Program-made: the position numbers and the translations under genes
Assembly (NCBI RefSeq): GCF_029338395.1
Contig: NZ_CP119809.1
Coordinates: 124,001 to 188,000, forward strand
Direction of reading: 5' to 3'
Origin: Halorussus caseinilyticus
GTDB lineage: Archaea; Halobacteriota; Halobacteria; Halobacteriales; Haladaptataceae
Length of the DNA stretch: 64,000 nt
Notes under the pieces: generated by a model
What the model was told of the DNA's origin: nothing
Database searches by the model: none
Seen by the model: only the letters and a program-made list of their open reading frames with translations
Shown here: positions 8,580-17,111 of the stretch, one piece after another
Layout of the letters: each line of letters opens with the position of its first letter
How positions within the stretch are numbered: the first letter of the stretch is position 1

Positions 8580-9263
8580 TCAGACGTTCGCGGCCGCTCG
8601 CTCCCCAGCGAACACCTCGATAATCGGGGCCGCGAATCCGCGCTTCGAGAAGACGGTCACGAGGTCCCCCGACCGGAGAACGGTGTCGCCCTTCGGCAGG
8701 ACGACCGACTGGTTGCGCTCGATAGCGACCACGAGAACGCCGTCGGGAAGCACGTCGGCGTCGGTCGCTTCGGCGAGGGTGCGACCGGCCAGCGGACTCT
8801 CCTTCCCGACCGTAATCTCGAAAATTTCCGCGCCGTCGGCCAGATGCATGAAGTCCTGCACCGAGGGTCGCTGGACCGCCCGGTAGAGATACTCCGCGAT
8901 GAGGTTCTGGGGGTTTTCGAGGACGTTGACACTCAGTTGCCGGAACAGGCTCTCGTGTTCGGGGTTGTGGACGACCGACACCTGCGAGGAAATCTCTAGC
9001 TCTTCGGCGAGCAACATCACCATGACGTTGGTGGCGTCGGACCCGGTGGTGCTGACGATGGCGTCGGCCTGTTCGCCGCCTGCCTCTCGGAGCGTCTCCA
9101 TCGTGGTCGCGTCGTCGTTCAACACGAGACAGTCGTAGTTCTCGGCCGCCCTGTTCGCCACCGTTTCGTCTTTCTCTACGACGACCACGTCGTGGCGTTC
9201 GCGCGTGAGCAGTCCGAGCAGTTGGGAGCCGATGTCACCGGCCCCGACGACGATGATGTACAT
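8580..9263 (-). CDS. TrkA-type potassium uptake regulatory protein (RCK N and C)
   Basis: A 227-residue protein with an N-terminal Rossmann RCK domain (IIVVGAGDIGSQLLG, then VVVVEKDE with the NAD-binding acidic residue) and a C-terminal RCK-C/TrkA-C domain from about residue 140 (FEITVGKESPLAGRTLAE, LPKGDTVLRSGDLVTVF). Such proteins gate Trk/Ktr potassium channels in response to nucleotides, which is central to salt-in osmoadaptation. No membrane subunit is adjacent. The start at 9263 (MYIIVVG) is preferred over 9284 because a TATA box lies 25-35 bases upstream of it. Confidence 0.93.
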   Translation of the reverse strand: MYIIVVGAGDIGSQLLGLLTRERHDVVVVEKDETVANRAAENYDCLVLNDDATTMETLREAGGEQADAIVSTTGSDATNVMVMLLAEELEISSQVSVVHNPEHESLFRQLSVNVLENPQNLIAEYLYRAVQRPSVQDFMHLADGAEIFEITVGKESPLAGRTLAEATDADVLPDGVLVVAIERNQSVVLPKGDTVLRSGDLVTVFSKRGFAAPIIEVFAGERAAANV

Positions 9264-9285
9264 GGATGGTATTCGGATACCCAAA

Positions 9286-9298
9286 TGGCTTAAAAATG
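9286..9298 (-). promoter_or_regulatory. TATA box of trkA-type gene
   Basis: On the minus strand the sequence reads CATTTTTAAGCC. Its centre is about 29 bases upstream of the ATG at 9263, so the transcript is probably leaderless; this decides the start codon. Confidence 0.7.
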
Positions 9299-9347
9299 TG
9301 GTTTTCGAATCGGTAACTGTAAGTGGATAAACTCGGCATAAGCGGGT

Positions 9348-9716
9348 ATGTCACGAGACGACGACAGCTCTGACGACGCTCGGCGCGACCCGCCTTCGGA
9401 CGTTCCGGCGGACCTCGCGTCCCGACTCGCCGCCCTCGACGGCCGCGAACTGCGGGCGGTCATCTCCTACGCACAGTCGCTCTCGACACCCGCCCCGTCG
9501 CCAGCGGCCCTCGTCGAGGAGCGTCCGGGCGAGCGGATTCTCGACGTGCGCGAACGCGACGGCCACACGGAAGTCCTCAAAGAACAACCCTGTCCGGAGG
9601 GGTGTGACGACTGCCCGCACGGTCCCTACCTCTATCGGATTCGGGTACGGCCACCGGTAGACGCCGACTCGGAACCGACGCTTCGGTGGGACTTCGTTGG
9701 TCCCGTCGACTCGTAA
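9348..9716 (+). CDS. Conserved haloarchaeal protein with Cys-rich motif
   Basis: An unrecognised 122-residue acidic protein. It has a helical middle (ASRLAALDGRELRAVISYAQSL) and a conserved-looking cysteine cluster near residue 84 (CPEGCDDCPHGPYLY), which may bind zinc. The N-terminal 20 residues are Asp/Ser-rich and likely disordered. It is convergent with the zinc-finger gene at 9724, ending eight bases before that gene's stop. Function unknown. Confidence 0.8.
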   Translation: MSRDDDSSDDARRDPPSDVPADLASRLAALDGRELRAVISYAQSLSTPAPSPAALVEERPGERILDVRERDGHTEVLKEQPCPEGCDDCPHGPYLYRIRVRPPVDADSEPTLRWDFVGPVDS

Positions 9717-9723
9717 CTGGCAG

Positions 9724-9933
9724 TCAGTCACGGTCGAGGTGATAGGTCCGTTTTCGGATTGCCCCGCAACTCGGACAGACGTGGGTGTACAGGACCTGTC
9801 CGCCCGTCGTCCGCGCCCGCCAACTGCCGTCTTCGTCGTCGTATCCGCACTCGGAGCAGACCAAATCCTCGTGTTCCATGTGCGACGCCATCCGGTCGAA
9901 CGGCGTCGAACCGATGTCCTCTAGTTCGGACAT
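9724..9933 (-). CDS. Small zinc-finger protein, HVO_0649 family
   Basis: A 69-residue protein with two CxxC knuckles: CSECGYDDEDGSW and, after TTGGQVLYTHV, CPSCGAIRKRT. This spacing and wording match the haloarchaeal HVO_0649-type zinc-finger proteins as I remember them. The start is placed at the ATG giving MSELEDIG. Function is unknown; small CPxCG-type proteins in haloarchaea are suspected regulators of gene expression or protein interactions. Confidence 0.85.
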   Translation of the reverse strand: MSELEDIGSTPFDRMASHMEHEDLVCSECGYDDEDGSWRARTTGGQVLYTHVCPSCGAIRKRTYHLDRD

Positions 9934-10084
9934 AGGGCAACACACGAACCGTTATCGGATAAATCTGCCGCCGTCTATTTTCGATACCCAAATTATGGCC
10001 TCCTATATTTTCCATACCTGATTCGTACTCGCTCCCCGTCAGTTCGCACGAGACCGTTCCTCGGAGTGTGGACCCCGAAAGGCG

Positions 10085-10097
10085 GGGCTTTTATCGA
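10085..10097 (+). promoter_or_regulatory. TATA box of Lrp/TrkA-C regulator
   Basis: GGGGCTTTTATCG lies 24-33 bases upstream of the ATG at 10118, matching the spacing for a leaderless transcript. Confidence 0.65.
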
Positions 10098-10117
10098 CTC
10101 CGGCAGTAGACGCGGAC

Positions 10118-10864
10118 ATGAGCTATCGCATAGACGAAATCGACAAACGCATCCTCTATCATCTGGCCGACGACGCGCGGAACACGACGGCCCCGACGAT
10201 TGCCGAGGAAGTGGACGTGACCCCGGCCACGATTCGCCACCGAATCCGCCAGATGGAGGAGGCGGGCATCATCCAAGGCTACCACGCCGACATCGACTAC
10301 GAGCGGACCGACAGCAGAATCGTCAACCAGTTCACCTGCACGGTGGCGGTCGCCGACCGCCACCGACTCGCACAGGAGGCCCTGCAAGTCTCGGGCGTCG
10401 TGAACGTCCGCAAACTGATGGCCGGACGCGAGAACCTCGTCGTCACCGCCGTCGGCACCGGAACCGACGACATCACTCGCATCGCGCGCGAACTGTCGAG
10501 TCTCGGTCTGGACCTCGAACGCGAGGACATCGTACAGGACGAGTTGTTCCACCCCTACCACCCCTTCGGGTCGGACGACGACGCCTCGCGCCAGTCGTTC
10601 GCCGACGTGCAGAGTCTGACCGGCGGTGCCGAAGTCATCGAGTTCACCGTCCCCGAAGACGCCGCCGTCACCGGAACGACGCTGGAAGCGGCCAACGACT
10701 CGGGTATCCTCGACGACGACTCGCTGGTCATCAGCATCGAACGCGGTGACGCGGTACTCACGCCGAAGGGCGATACCGTCATCGAAGCGGGCGATGTCGT
10801 CACCCTGTTCGCTCCCGAGACGGTCTCCTCGGAGACCGTCGAGGCCTTCGAGACCACCGAGTGA
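10118..10864 (+). CDS. Lrp/AsnC-type regulator fused to a TrkA-C domain
   Basis: A 248-residue regulator. Residues 1-60 are an AsnC-type helix-turn-helix (DEIDKRILYHLADDARNTT, ATIRHRIRQMEEAGII), followed by an RAM-like ligand-sensing region (about 70-140) and a C-terminal RCK-C/TrkA-C domain (from about 170: VIEFTVPEDAAVTGTTLEAA, LTPKGDTVIEAGDVVTLF). The fusion couples DNA binding to a domain that usually senses nucleotides or cyclic dinucleotides. It sits 42 bases upstream of the AI-2E family transporter gene, which it may control. Confidence 0.9.
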   Translation: MSYRIDEIDKRILYHLADDARNTTAPTIAEEVDVTPATIRHRIRQMEEAGIIQGYHADIDYERTDSRIVNQFTCTVAVADRHRLAQEALQVSGVVNVRKLMAGRENLVVTAVGTGTDDITRIARELSSLGLDLEREDIVQDELFHPYHPFGSDDDASRQSFADVQSLTGGAEVIEFTVPEDAAVTGTTLEAANDSGILDDDSLVISIERGDAVLTPKGDTVIEAGDVVTLFAPETVSSETVEAFETTE

Positions 10865-10906
10865 CCGCCGGGGAACTTTTCTCGCCGGTCGTCGTACTCG
10901 TCGGGC

Positions 10907-11881
10907 ATGGACGCCCAGAAAGCGTTCGCTCTCTTCTTGCTCACACTCTCCGTCTACCTCTCGCTCCTCGTCGTGCGACCGTTCTTCACCTACGTCGCGC
11001 TGGCGATTCTGCTGACCTACGCGCTCTATCCCCTCCAGCGCCGCCTCGCGCCGCGAATCGGTCCCCGGAAGTCGGCGGTGGTCCTCATGGTCGGGTCCAC
11101 CGTGCTGTTCGTCCTGCCGTTCGTCCTGATGCTCCAAGTCGTCCTCCAACAGGCGCTGGCGGTGGTCGAGGCCGTCCAGTCGGGTGACATCGACGTGGGA
11201 TTTCTACAGGAACTGCTCGCCAGCGACCTCGGTCAGGACCTCGTGGGTGCGGTCCGGTCGGGCGCGGGCCGGATTCTGGAGCAGTCGGTCGCCGTCGTCG
11301 GCGGGGCCTCTACCGCCGCGGTGGGCGTCACGATTCTGGGGTTCCTGCTCTACTATCTGCTGGTCGGAGGCGACTCGGCCGTGGCGTGGTTCCGCGAGGT
11401 GACGCCGCTTCCCGCCGACGTGCAGGACCGCCTACTCGCGGACTTGGACCGCCTGACCTACGCGGTCCTCATCACGCAGGGCGTCATCGCGGTCGTACAG
11501 GCGGTCCTCACTGGTCTCGCGCTACTCGTCCTCGGGTTCTCGAACGTCCTCTTCTGGACGGTGTTCGCCGTCGTCCTCGGTCTGCTCCCGTTCGTCGGGT
11601 CGATGTTCATCTGGATTCCCGCCGGGGTGTTTCTGCTCGCCACCGGCGACTTGCTCGGCGGGGTCGGACTGCTGGTCTACGGGTTCGGCGTCGTCAACCT
11701 CACCGACAACTACCTCCGCCCGGTCCTCGGCGGGCGAAGCGCGAACCTCAATCCCGCTATCCTCGTCGTGGGCATCTTCGGCGGACTGGTGGTGTTCGGA
11801 TTCACGGGCATCTTCGTCGGTCCCATCGTCCTCGGGTTCACGAAGACAATCGTCGGCGTGGTCGCTCGGGAGTACGGTTGA
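10907..11881 (+). CDS. AI-2E family transporter (UPF0118)
   Basis: A 324-residue polytopic membrane protein with about seven to eight hydrophobic segments and the family hallmarks: an N-terminal pair of helices (FTYVALAILLTYALYPLQ), a central soluble helical stretch, GLLPFVGSMFIWIPAG, and the C-terminal NLTDNYLRPVLGGRSANLNP motif. The family exports signalling molecules or small ions; some members act as Na+/H+ antiporters, which would make sense in a halophile. A possible own TATA box (GAACTTTTC at about 10873) precedes it, so it may be transcribed apart from the upstream regulator. Confidence 0.92.
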   Translation: MDAQKAFALFLLTLSVYLSLLVVRPFFTYVALAILLTYALYPLQRRLAPRIGPRKSAVVLMVGSTVLFVLPFVLMLQVVLQQALAVVEAVQSGDIDVGFLQELLASDLGQDLVGAVRSGAGRILEQSVAVVGGASTAAVGVTILGFLLYYLLVGGDSAVAWFREVTPLPADVQDRLLADLDRLTYAVLITQGVIAVVQAVLTGLALLVLGFSNVLFWTVFAVVLGLLPFVGSMFIWIPAGVFLLATGDLLGGVGLLVYGFGVVNLTDNYLRPVLGGRSANLNPAILVVGIFGGLVVFGFTGIFVGPIVLGFTKTIVGVVAREYG

Positions 11882-12004
11882 GGTTTCTTTTAGACTGATA
11901 GTTCGTTCCTTAGGACGTATTTTTATTTCTTTAACGATGGCAAAGTCACTCACGACTGGACTGACGGACCGACGAACGGAGACGAAGAGACGGAGCAGGT
12001 CAAG

Positions 12005-12289
12005 TTACGGGTTCGCTCGAACCCGCGACGGATTTCGCTCGTCCTCGGCGAGACGTACTTCCTCGAACTTCCAGTCCGGTCTCGTTTCGTCTTCGCTCAC
12101 GAGGACGGCTTCCACGATTTGCCCTTCGTCGAGACGTTTGACTTCCTCTCGAACGTCGTTGTCGTAAGTTTCGTCGCTGATTGGCACCGAGACCCGGATG
12201 CCTTGGTCGCCTCCCTCCAGCACTTCGAGCCAGAAGTAGTCGTTCTGCCGACGTGTAATCTCGTACGTGGCTCTCTCCGTCTCCAACAT
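12005..12289 (-). CDS. Conserved haloarchaeal protein, 94 aa
   Basis: A small acidic alpha/beta protein (YEITRRQNDYFWLEVLEGG, then VEAVLVSEDETRPDWKFEEVRL). I do not recognise a family. The composition looks real for a haloarchaeon, and the start codon has a TATA-like box 28-37 bases upstream. Its gene diverges from the LURP-one gene at 12411. Confidence 0.8.
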   Translation of the reverse strand: MLETERATYEITRRQNDYFWLEVLEGGDQGIRVSVPISDETYDNDVREEVKRLDEGQIVEAVLVSEDETRPDWKFEEVRLAEDERNPSRVRANP

Positions 12290-12316
12290 AGCGTATTCTG
12301 CGTGGCGTTTAGCGAA

Positions 12317-12327
12317 TCAATAAATCT
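12317..12327 (-). promoter_or_regulatory. TATA box for the 94-aa protein
   Basis: Minus-strand GATTTATTGAT, centred about 32 bases upstream of the ATG at 12289, fits a leaderless or very short leader transcript. Confidence 0.6.
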
Positions 12328-12378
12328 TACCCAATCGGGGTGGGAAGTAGCACGCCCGAACCGACGCCTCCCCAAGAA

Positions 12379-12390
12379 AGTATTTACCGC
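12379..12390 (+). promoter_or_regulatory. TATA box of LURP-one gene
   Basis: AGTATTTACCGC lies about 27 bases upstream of the ATG at 12411. Confidence 0.6.
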
Positions 12391-12410
12391 GAAACGCACA
12401 ACTCCCGCGC

Positions 12411-12980
12411 ATGGCCGCCGACATCGCCGCCCTCGACCTGACCGACGACGAGTACCGCGTCGTTCAATCGCTGATTCGCAACAAGTACGAGGCGTCCAAC
12501 AGCGACGGCGAACTCGTCCTGAAGGGCAAACAGAAGATGTTCAAACTCAAAGAGGAGTTCCCCTTCGTGGACGCCGACGGGAATCCCGCGTTCACCGTCA
12601 AGGCTGGCGGCGTCCTCGACTTCAGCGGCGACTACGCGCTGATAGACGACGAAACCGACGAGACCGTCGTCGTGTTGGAACACCAGTTCACCCTGTTCGT
12701 GGACAAGTGGGCGCTTCGGGACCCCGACACCGGGAATCGAATCGCCGAAATCGCCTCCAAGAGCAAGGTGGTGTCGCTCCTGCGCGCCGTCCACGACCTG
12801 TTCAGTCTGATTCCCCACGAGTACGAGATTACCGACGACGACGGCCGCCACGTCGGGGCCATCGAGGGCCAGTTCTCGCTCAAGGACAAGTACGACGTGA
12901 CCATCGACGACGCCGCCACCGTGCCGAAGGAGGCCGTCGTCGCCGCCGCGATGGTCGTGGACGCCATCGAGGGGAACTAG
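12411..12980 (+). CDS. LURP-one-related (tubby-like) protein
   Basis: A 189-residue cytoplasmic protein with the beta-barrel pattern of LURP-one-related proteins: SDGELVLKGKQKMFKLKEEF, AFTVKAGG, ALIDDETDETVVVLEHQF, EYEITDDDGRHVGAIEGQF. In other organisms the family relates to tubby and phospholipid scramblases and may bind membranes or lipids; the role in archaea is unknown. It overlaps the 3' end of the convergent YgfZ-like gene by four bases (stop codons interlock at 12977-12980). Confidence 0.88.
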   Translation: MAADIAALDLTDDEYRVVQSLIRNKYEASNSDGELVLKGKQKMFKLKEEFPFVDADGNPAFTVKAGGVLDFSGDYALIDDETDETVVVLEHQFTLFVDKWALRDPDTGNRIAEIASKSKVVSLLRAVHDLFSLIPHEYEITDDDGRHVGAIEGQFSLKDKYDVTIDDAATVPKEAVVAAAMVVDAIEGN

Positions 12981-14107
12981 TACTCCGGAATCCGGGCCGA
13001 CCGGTCGCTCCCCTCCACGAACGGGAGGGCCGCGAGTTCGGCGGCCACTTCCTCGCCGCCGACGCGGACCGAGAGCGCAGGGTCACTCTCACCGGTCTCG
13101 CCCACCTCGAAGTCCACGACGGCGAACGCGACGGGTCCGCCGTCGGTGGGACTCTCGACTGCCCGCGTCACCTCGCCGACCGCCTCGTCGCCGCGGAAGA
13201 CGGCCGCGCCCGACTCGGGCACCGCCTCGGGACGCAGGCCCACGAGTCGCTGACTCGGTTGGCCGCGGTTCTCCACGCGCGAGACGACCTCTTGGCCGAC
13301 GAAACATCCTTTCTCGAAATCCACCGCGTTCCGGAGACCGACGACGTTCGGAATCCGGCCCCGCAACTCGGTCTCGAACAGCGGCGTCCCCGCTTCCAGC
13401 GTCAGCGACTCCCACGTCCGCCTGCCGAACGGCGCGGCGTTCAATCCTTGGGTCAGGAGCGCGTCGAAGACGAGTTCGGCGTTCGCGCGCTCTTCGCCGG
13501 TTTCGTTGACCGTCGTGCCGGTGGCACACACCACCTCGAACCCCTCTTCGCCGGTCGGCGCGTCGGTCCGAATCACCGTGACGCCCACCTCCGACATCCG
13601 CCCGCGGACGAACGAGAGGTGTCGCTCCGGTGCGCTCGCGCCGTTGAGGACGCTGGCTATCTTCTCGGTCGCCTTCGGGCCGTGGACGCCGAACACGGCG
13701 AAGTCGTCGCTCGCAACGTCTATCTCCACGTCTTGGATGAACACCTTCTCGCGCCACTCCTCGGCGAGGTCGGTGGCCTCGCCCGGCGGGACGAACAACA
13801 GGAGTTGCTCGCCAGCGTCGTAGACGTACATGTCCAACTCCACGCCGCCTTGGGGGTCCAACAGGAGGGCGTAGGCACCCTCGCCGTCCTCGGTCGGCAC
13901 GTCGTTGGACACCACGTTGTCCACGTACTCCACCCGGTCGTCGCCGCGGACGGCGACCACGCCGTAGGGCATCTCGGTGACGCCGACGACCCGCCGGACC
14001 GCGCCGTGGGCGCGGTCCGGTCGGCCGTAGTCGGCGGGGATTCGCCGGTCGCCGACTTCGGTCCACTCGGCCCCGAGGTCGGTCTGCTCGTCCTCGATGA
14101 CAGTCAT
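12977..14107 (-). CDS. Folate-binding YgfZ/GcvT-like protein
   Basis: A 376-residue protein of the aminomethyltransferase (GcvT) fold. The decisive feature is KGCFVGQE at residues 266-273, the signature of the YgfZ/IBA57 branch, which works with tetrahydrofolate in the repair or assembly of [4Fe-4S] proteins rather than glycine cleavage. GcvT-like folate-pocket features such as LQG-type strand (VSNDVPTEDGEGAYALLLDPQGG) are present. The frame remains open to 14470, but the ATG at 14107 (MTVIEDEQ) has a TATA box 30-37 bases upstream, and upstream of that lies an intergenic repeat element. Confidence 0.9.
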   Translation of the reverse strand: MTVIEDEQTDLGAEWTEVGDRRIPADYGRPDRAHGAVRRVVGVTEMPYGVVAVRGDDRVEYVDNVVSNDVPTEDGEGAYALLLDPQGGVELDMYVYDAGEQLLLFVPPGEATDLAEEWREKVFIQDVEIDVASDDFAVFGVHGPKATEKIASVLNGASAPERHLSFVRGRMSEVGVTVIRTDAPTGEEGFEVVCATGTTVNETGEERANAELVFDALLTQGLNAAPFGRRTWESLTLEAGTPLFETELRGRIPNVVGLRNAVDFEKGCFVGQEVVSRVENRGQPSQRLVGLRPEAVPESGAAVFRGDEAVGEVTRAVESPTDGGPVAFAVVDFEVGETGESDPALSVRVGGEEVAAELAALPFVEGSDRSARIPEY

Positions 14108-14135
14108 CTCTACGTCGGTTTCGGGCCGGGACGGG

Positions 14136-14145
14136 ATTAAAAGGT
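14136..14145 (-). promoter_or_regulatory. TATA box of YgfZ-like gene
   Basis: Minus-strand CCTTTTAATC about 30-37 bases upstream of 14107; it argues against the much longer open frame being used. Confidence 0.65.
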
Positions 14146-14228
14146 CGGAATCCGGGAGCGCGGAGCATCCGTTCTCCGGCGCATTTCGAGGTCCGTTCCG
14201 TCGGCGAGCGCCCGGCGGATTTTCTGTT

Positions 14229-14390
14229 CGGCGCGTGCTGGCGCGGCGGCTCGTCGCCGCGCCAACCGCGCGAGGGGTGAGGACCGCAGGCCCGTGGCCG
14301 AGGACCGCAAGCGGCTGGGGAGGTGTGAGGCCCTCGCGGTGCGGAGCGGTTGCGGTAACTCCTTGGCTCAAGTCTGAAGCTAGCTTCTGG
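14229..14390 (-). repeat. Dispersed structured intergenic element, copy A
   Basis: Read on the minus strand this copy runs from GCTAGCTTCAGACTTGAGCC through CCGCAACCGC, CTCACACCTCCCCAG and CCCCTCGCGCGG to a GCGCGCC-rich end. It contains a 10-bp hairpin, TGGCGCGGCG (14239-14248) with CGCCGCGCCA (14255-14264) and a 6-base loop. It lies between the YgfZ-like gene and the winged-helix gene, both minus strand. Three other copies are at 23550, 24290 and 39803. Confidence 0.85.
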
Positions 14391-14469
14391 CCGACCGTTC
14401 TACTGTCGCCAGCAACTCGCCAAACGTCACCCTCCCGAGAATAGTCCTTCCTCTTCCGAAGAAATTTCA

Positions 14470-14766
14470 CTAAAGCGGTAGTCGCTCGATAATCTTGTCC
14501 ACGAACGACGGTTCCTCGACTTCCTCGTCGGGGTCCGGAATCACGCGCTCGTCGGGTTTGATGAGCGTCCGGTGGTCGCCGTCGTTGGCGGTGATGAGGT
14601 CGTCTTCTTTGAGATTGGCCAGCGCGGTCTCCAGTTCGTCGATGTCGGACTCGACGTGCGAGCGAATCTCGAACACCGTCATCCCCTCCTCGTTCCGGTC
14701 GACGAGGGCGTCGAGTACCGCGACTTCGACCTCCTCGCGGTCCCGGTACTCGCGCTTTGCCTTCAT
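14470..14766 (-). CDS. Small winged-helix protein (DUF6432-like)
   Basis: A 98-residue protein (MKAKREYRDREEVEVAVLDA) with a clear winged-helix layout: EVAVLDALVDRNEEGMTVFE, then a recognition-like helix DELETALANLKEDDLI and a wing ITANDGDHRTLI. The acidic C-terminal tail ends FVDKIIERLPL. It resembles the haloarchaeal DUF6432 family as I recall it; probably a transcription regulator. It diverges from the PUA-protein gene. Confidence 0.82.
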   Translation of the reverse strand: MKAKREYRDREEVEVAVLDALVDRNEEGMTVFEIRSHVESDIDELETALANLKEDDLITANDGDHRTLIKPDERVIPDPDEEVEEPSFVDKIIERLPL

Positions 14767-14830
14767 AGGTGGGAGTATGACCGGCGGGTTTTTACCTTTA
14801 TCTGAAATCCGGGTTCGTACGAAAGGCGAG

Positions 14831-14841
14831 AGTATTAAGCC
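14831..14841 (+). promoter_or_regulatory. TATA box of PUA-protein gene
   Basis: AGTATTAAGCC is centred 26 bases upstream of the ATG at 14862, indicating a leaderless transcript. Confidence 0.7.
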
Positions 14842-14861
14842 TTGAAGCGATACGTTGGAGT

Positions 14862-15341
14862 ATGGAAGTCAAATCTCGTCACCACCTTCGGAGCGACGAG
14901 GTGGGCGACATCGAACAGCGACTCGCCGACCGACTCGGCGTCGAGTTGGACGCCGACACCTACGAACTCGTGGAGTTGGAGGACTCCGAGTTCGACCTCG
15001 TGTTGGTGGACGGCAACCCCGCGGTTCTCTACTACGAGGACGAACCCTTCCTGACGGTCCGGGGCGCGAACCAGTACCCGCCCGAGACCCACGTCGTCAC
15101 CGTGGACGCGGGGGCGGTATCGTTCGTCAGCGACGGCGCGGACGTGATGCGCCCCGGCATCGTGGAGGCCGACGACGACATCTCGTCGGGCGACCTCGTG
15201 GTCATCGCCGAGGAGTCCCACGGCAAGGTGCTGGCCGTCGGCCGCGCCCAGACCGAAGGGTCGGACATGGTGGGTAGCGAGGGGAAAGTCGTCTCGTCGG
15301 TTCACTATGTCGGCGACGAACTGTACGAGTTCAACGTCTGA
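14862..15341 (+). CDS. PUA-domain RNA-binding protein (MCT-1-like)
   Basis: A 159-residue protein with an N-terminal DUF1947-like domain (KSRHHLRSDEVGDIEQRLAD; YELVELEDSEFDLVLVDG) and a C-terminal PUA domain (VTVDAGAVSFVSDGADVMRPGI, GDLVVIAEESHGKVLAVGRA). The layout matches archaeal homologues of MCT-1/Tma20, which act in translation initiation or ribosome recycling by binding structured RNA. The gene is monocistronic. Confidence 0.93.
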   Translation: MEVKSRHHLRSDEVGDIEQRLADRLGVELDADTYELVELEDSEFDLVLVDGNPAVLYYEDEPFLTVRGANQYPPETHVVTVDAGAVSFVSDGADVMRPGIVEADDDISSGDLVVIAEESHGKVLAVGRAQTEGSDMVGSEGKVVSSVHYVGDELYEFNV

Positions 15342-15427
15342 AACGTCGCCACCGTTCTATTGCGCTAGAAGTCGAGTTCGCCGATTGGTGACGGACTGAC
15401 AATCCCGCGTCGCAATCGACGGCGCGG

Positions 15428-15458
15428 CAAAAAATGAGTCGTCCCGGCAGTCGGGACG
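15428..15458 (-). terminator. Hairpin plus T-run terminator of first subtilase
   Basis: Read on the minus strand, 49 bases after the stop, CGTCCCG-loop-CGGGACG (15440-15458) is followed by ACTCATTTTTTG. This looks like a bacterial-style intrinsic terminator. Confidence 0.6.
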
Positions 15459-15506
15459 GGTCGGAACCTGACTCCTCGCTCGTCGCGTTACGTCGGTGTC
15501 GTCGCT

Positions 15507-17087
15507 CTACTGGACTTCGACGGTGAAGTCGTTGACTTCGCCGTACTCGCCCGTTGCGGACGGGCCGTCGAAGGCGTTCCAACTGAGGCGGACGCGGACG
15601 AGCGTCTCGCCCGTCGGGGCGTCGCTGGGCACGTCGACCGTCGCGGTGTACGTGCTGGTGTCGTCGCTCACGTCCTGCATGACGACCGTCTCGGTCGCGG
15701 TGGACCAGTCTTTGTTCTGGTCCCAGTCCACGTAGACGTTCGCGTAGTGGCTGTCGAATCCGCCGTCGGAGTAGTCGAGCGAGATGTCGAACGACCCGCC
15801 GGGGCTGACCGTGACCGGACCCGCGCAGGTGAAGTCCTCGTAGGCGTTGTCCGCCGAACTCTTCGAGACATCTCCGCCGAGGGCAACGGTGTCGATGTTC
15901 TCGGCACCGCTGGAACCGGTTCCCGACGGCCACTGGGTGGCGTCGAGACAGTCGCCGCCGCCACCGCCGGTGTCGCCGTTGAGTGCGGCCTCAACGTCGA
16001 GGAGACCGTAGCCCTGCTCGTTACTGCCGAGACCGATGTCCTCGGCCGTACTCTGGAGCGTACTCCGGGCCTCGGTGTTCGTCTGCCCCTTGGCCATGAG
16101 CTGGGCACCCGCGCCCGAGACGTGCGGACAGGACATCGACGTGCCCGAGAGGGTGTCGTAGCCGCCACCCTGATACGTCGAGTAGATGCTTCCGCCGGGT
16201 GCGGCGAGTTCGACCTCGGAACCGGTCGAGGAGAAACTCGACAGGGTGTCGTCGCTGTCGGTCGAAGACACTGCGATGGCGTTGCTGTAGGCGGCCGGAT
16301 AGCCCACACAGTCGCTACACGGTCCGGAGTTACCGGCCGAGGAGACGACGAGGACGCCGTTGTTGTAGGCGTAGTCCACGGCGTCTTTGACGGTGGACGA
16401 CCCGGAACTCGCGCCGAGGCTCAGGCTGGCTACGTCGTAGCCTTGGTCGGCGGCCCATTCGAGACCGGCGGCAACGTCGGAGAACGACCCGCTTCCGTCG
16501 TCGCCAAGCACCTTGCCAGCGTGGAGAGTGGCCTCGGTCGAGACGCCGACGACGCCCTCGCTGTTGTTGACGGCGTTCGCAATCCCGGCGCAGTGGGTGC
16601 CGTGGCCGTCGCCGTCCTCCCACGTCCCTTTGCCCGAGAAGTCTTTCCCGGTGCCGAGGTTGGCCTGCAGGTCGGGGTGGTCGGAGTCGATACCGGTGTC
16701 GAGGATGGCGATGTCCGCGCCGCTACCGGTGTCGCCGTTGCTGTGTGCCACGTCCGCGTCCACGCGGTCGATGCCCCACGGCAGGGTCTGGGCCAGCGCT
16801 TCCACCGTGCCGTTCTTCTCGACGTAGCGCACGTTCTTGCGCTTTGCGAGACCCTTCACGGCCTTCGCCGACGCGCGGATAGTCATCACGTCGAGGGAGT
16901 CGAAGTCACGAACCACGTGGTCGGCCGCGTTCTCTGCGGCACGGCGGGCACGCTTGCCTCGGACCCCGACGTTGACTTCGACTTTGCCTTTCGCGCCAGC
17001 GAGACCGGCCACGCCCGTCGCGGCCATGGCTCCGCCAGCGACTTTCAGTACGTTACGCCTCGAAACACCCTTGTTTTTCTCTGACAT
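15507..17087 (-). CDS. Tat-exported subtilisin-like serine protease with GEVED domain
   Basis: A 526-residue halolysin-type protease. The N-terminus has a twin-arginine signal (VSRRNVLKVAGG at residues 8-19), then an I9-like propeptide to about residue 104, then a peptidase S8 domain with catalytic Asp130 (ILDTGIDSD), His162 (GHGTHCAG), oxyanion Asn253 (SSAGNSG) and Ser317 (GTSMSCPH). After a Gly linker the C-terminal 145 residues (CLDATQWPSG to GEVNDFTVEV) match the GEVED beta-sandwich domain of secreted proteins. It degrades proteins outside the cell. Its catalytic core is nearly identical to that of the tandem gene at 17455. The ATG at 17087 is supported by a TATA box at 17112-17122. Confidence 0.95.
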   Translation of the reverse strand: MSEKNKGVSRRNVLKVAGGAMAATGVAGLAGAKGKVEVNVGVRGKRARRAAENAADHVVRDFDSLDVMTIRASAKAVKGLAKRKNVRYVEKNGTVEALAQTLPWGIDRVDADVAHSNGDTGSGADIAILDTGIDSDHPDLQANLGTGKDFSGKGTWEDGDGHGTHCAGIANAVNNSEGVVGVSTEATLHAGKVLGDDGSGSFSDVAAGLEWAADQGYDVASLSLGASSGSSTVKDAVDYAYNNGVLVVSSAGNSGPCSDCVGYPAAYSNAIAVSSTDSDDTLSSFSSTGSEVELAAPGGSIYSTYQGGGYDTLSGTSMSCPHVSGAGAQLMAKGQTNTEARSTLQSTAEDIGLGSNEQGYGLLDVEAALNGDTGGGGGDCLDATQWPSGTGSSGAENIDTVALGGDVSKSSADNAYEDFTCAGPVTVSPGGSFDISLDYSDGGFDSHYANVYVDWDQNKDWSTATETVVMQDVSDDTSTYTATVDVPSDAPTGETLVRVRLSWNAFDGPSATGEYGEVNDFTVEVQ

Positions 17088-17111
17088 CGATAATTTCATT
17101 ATATCTCCATA

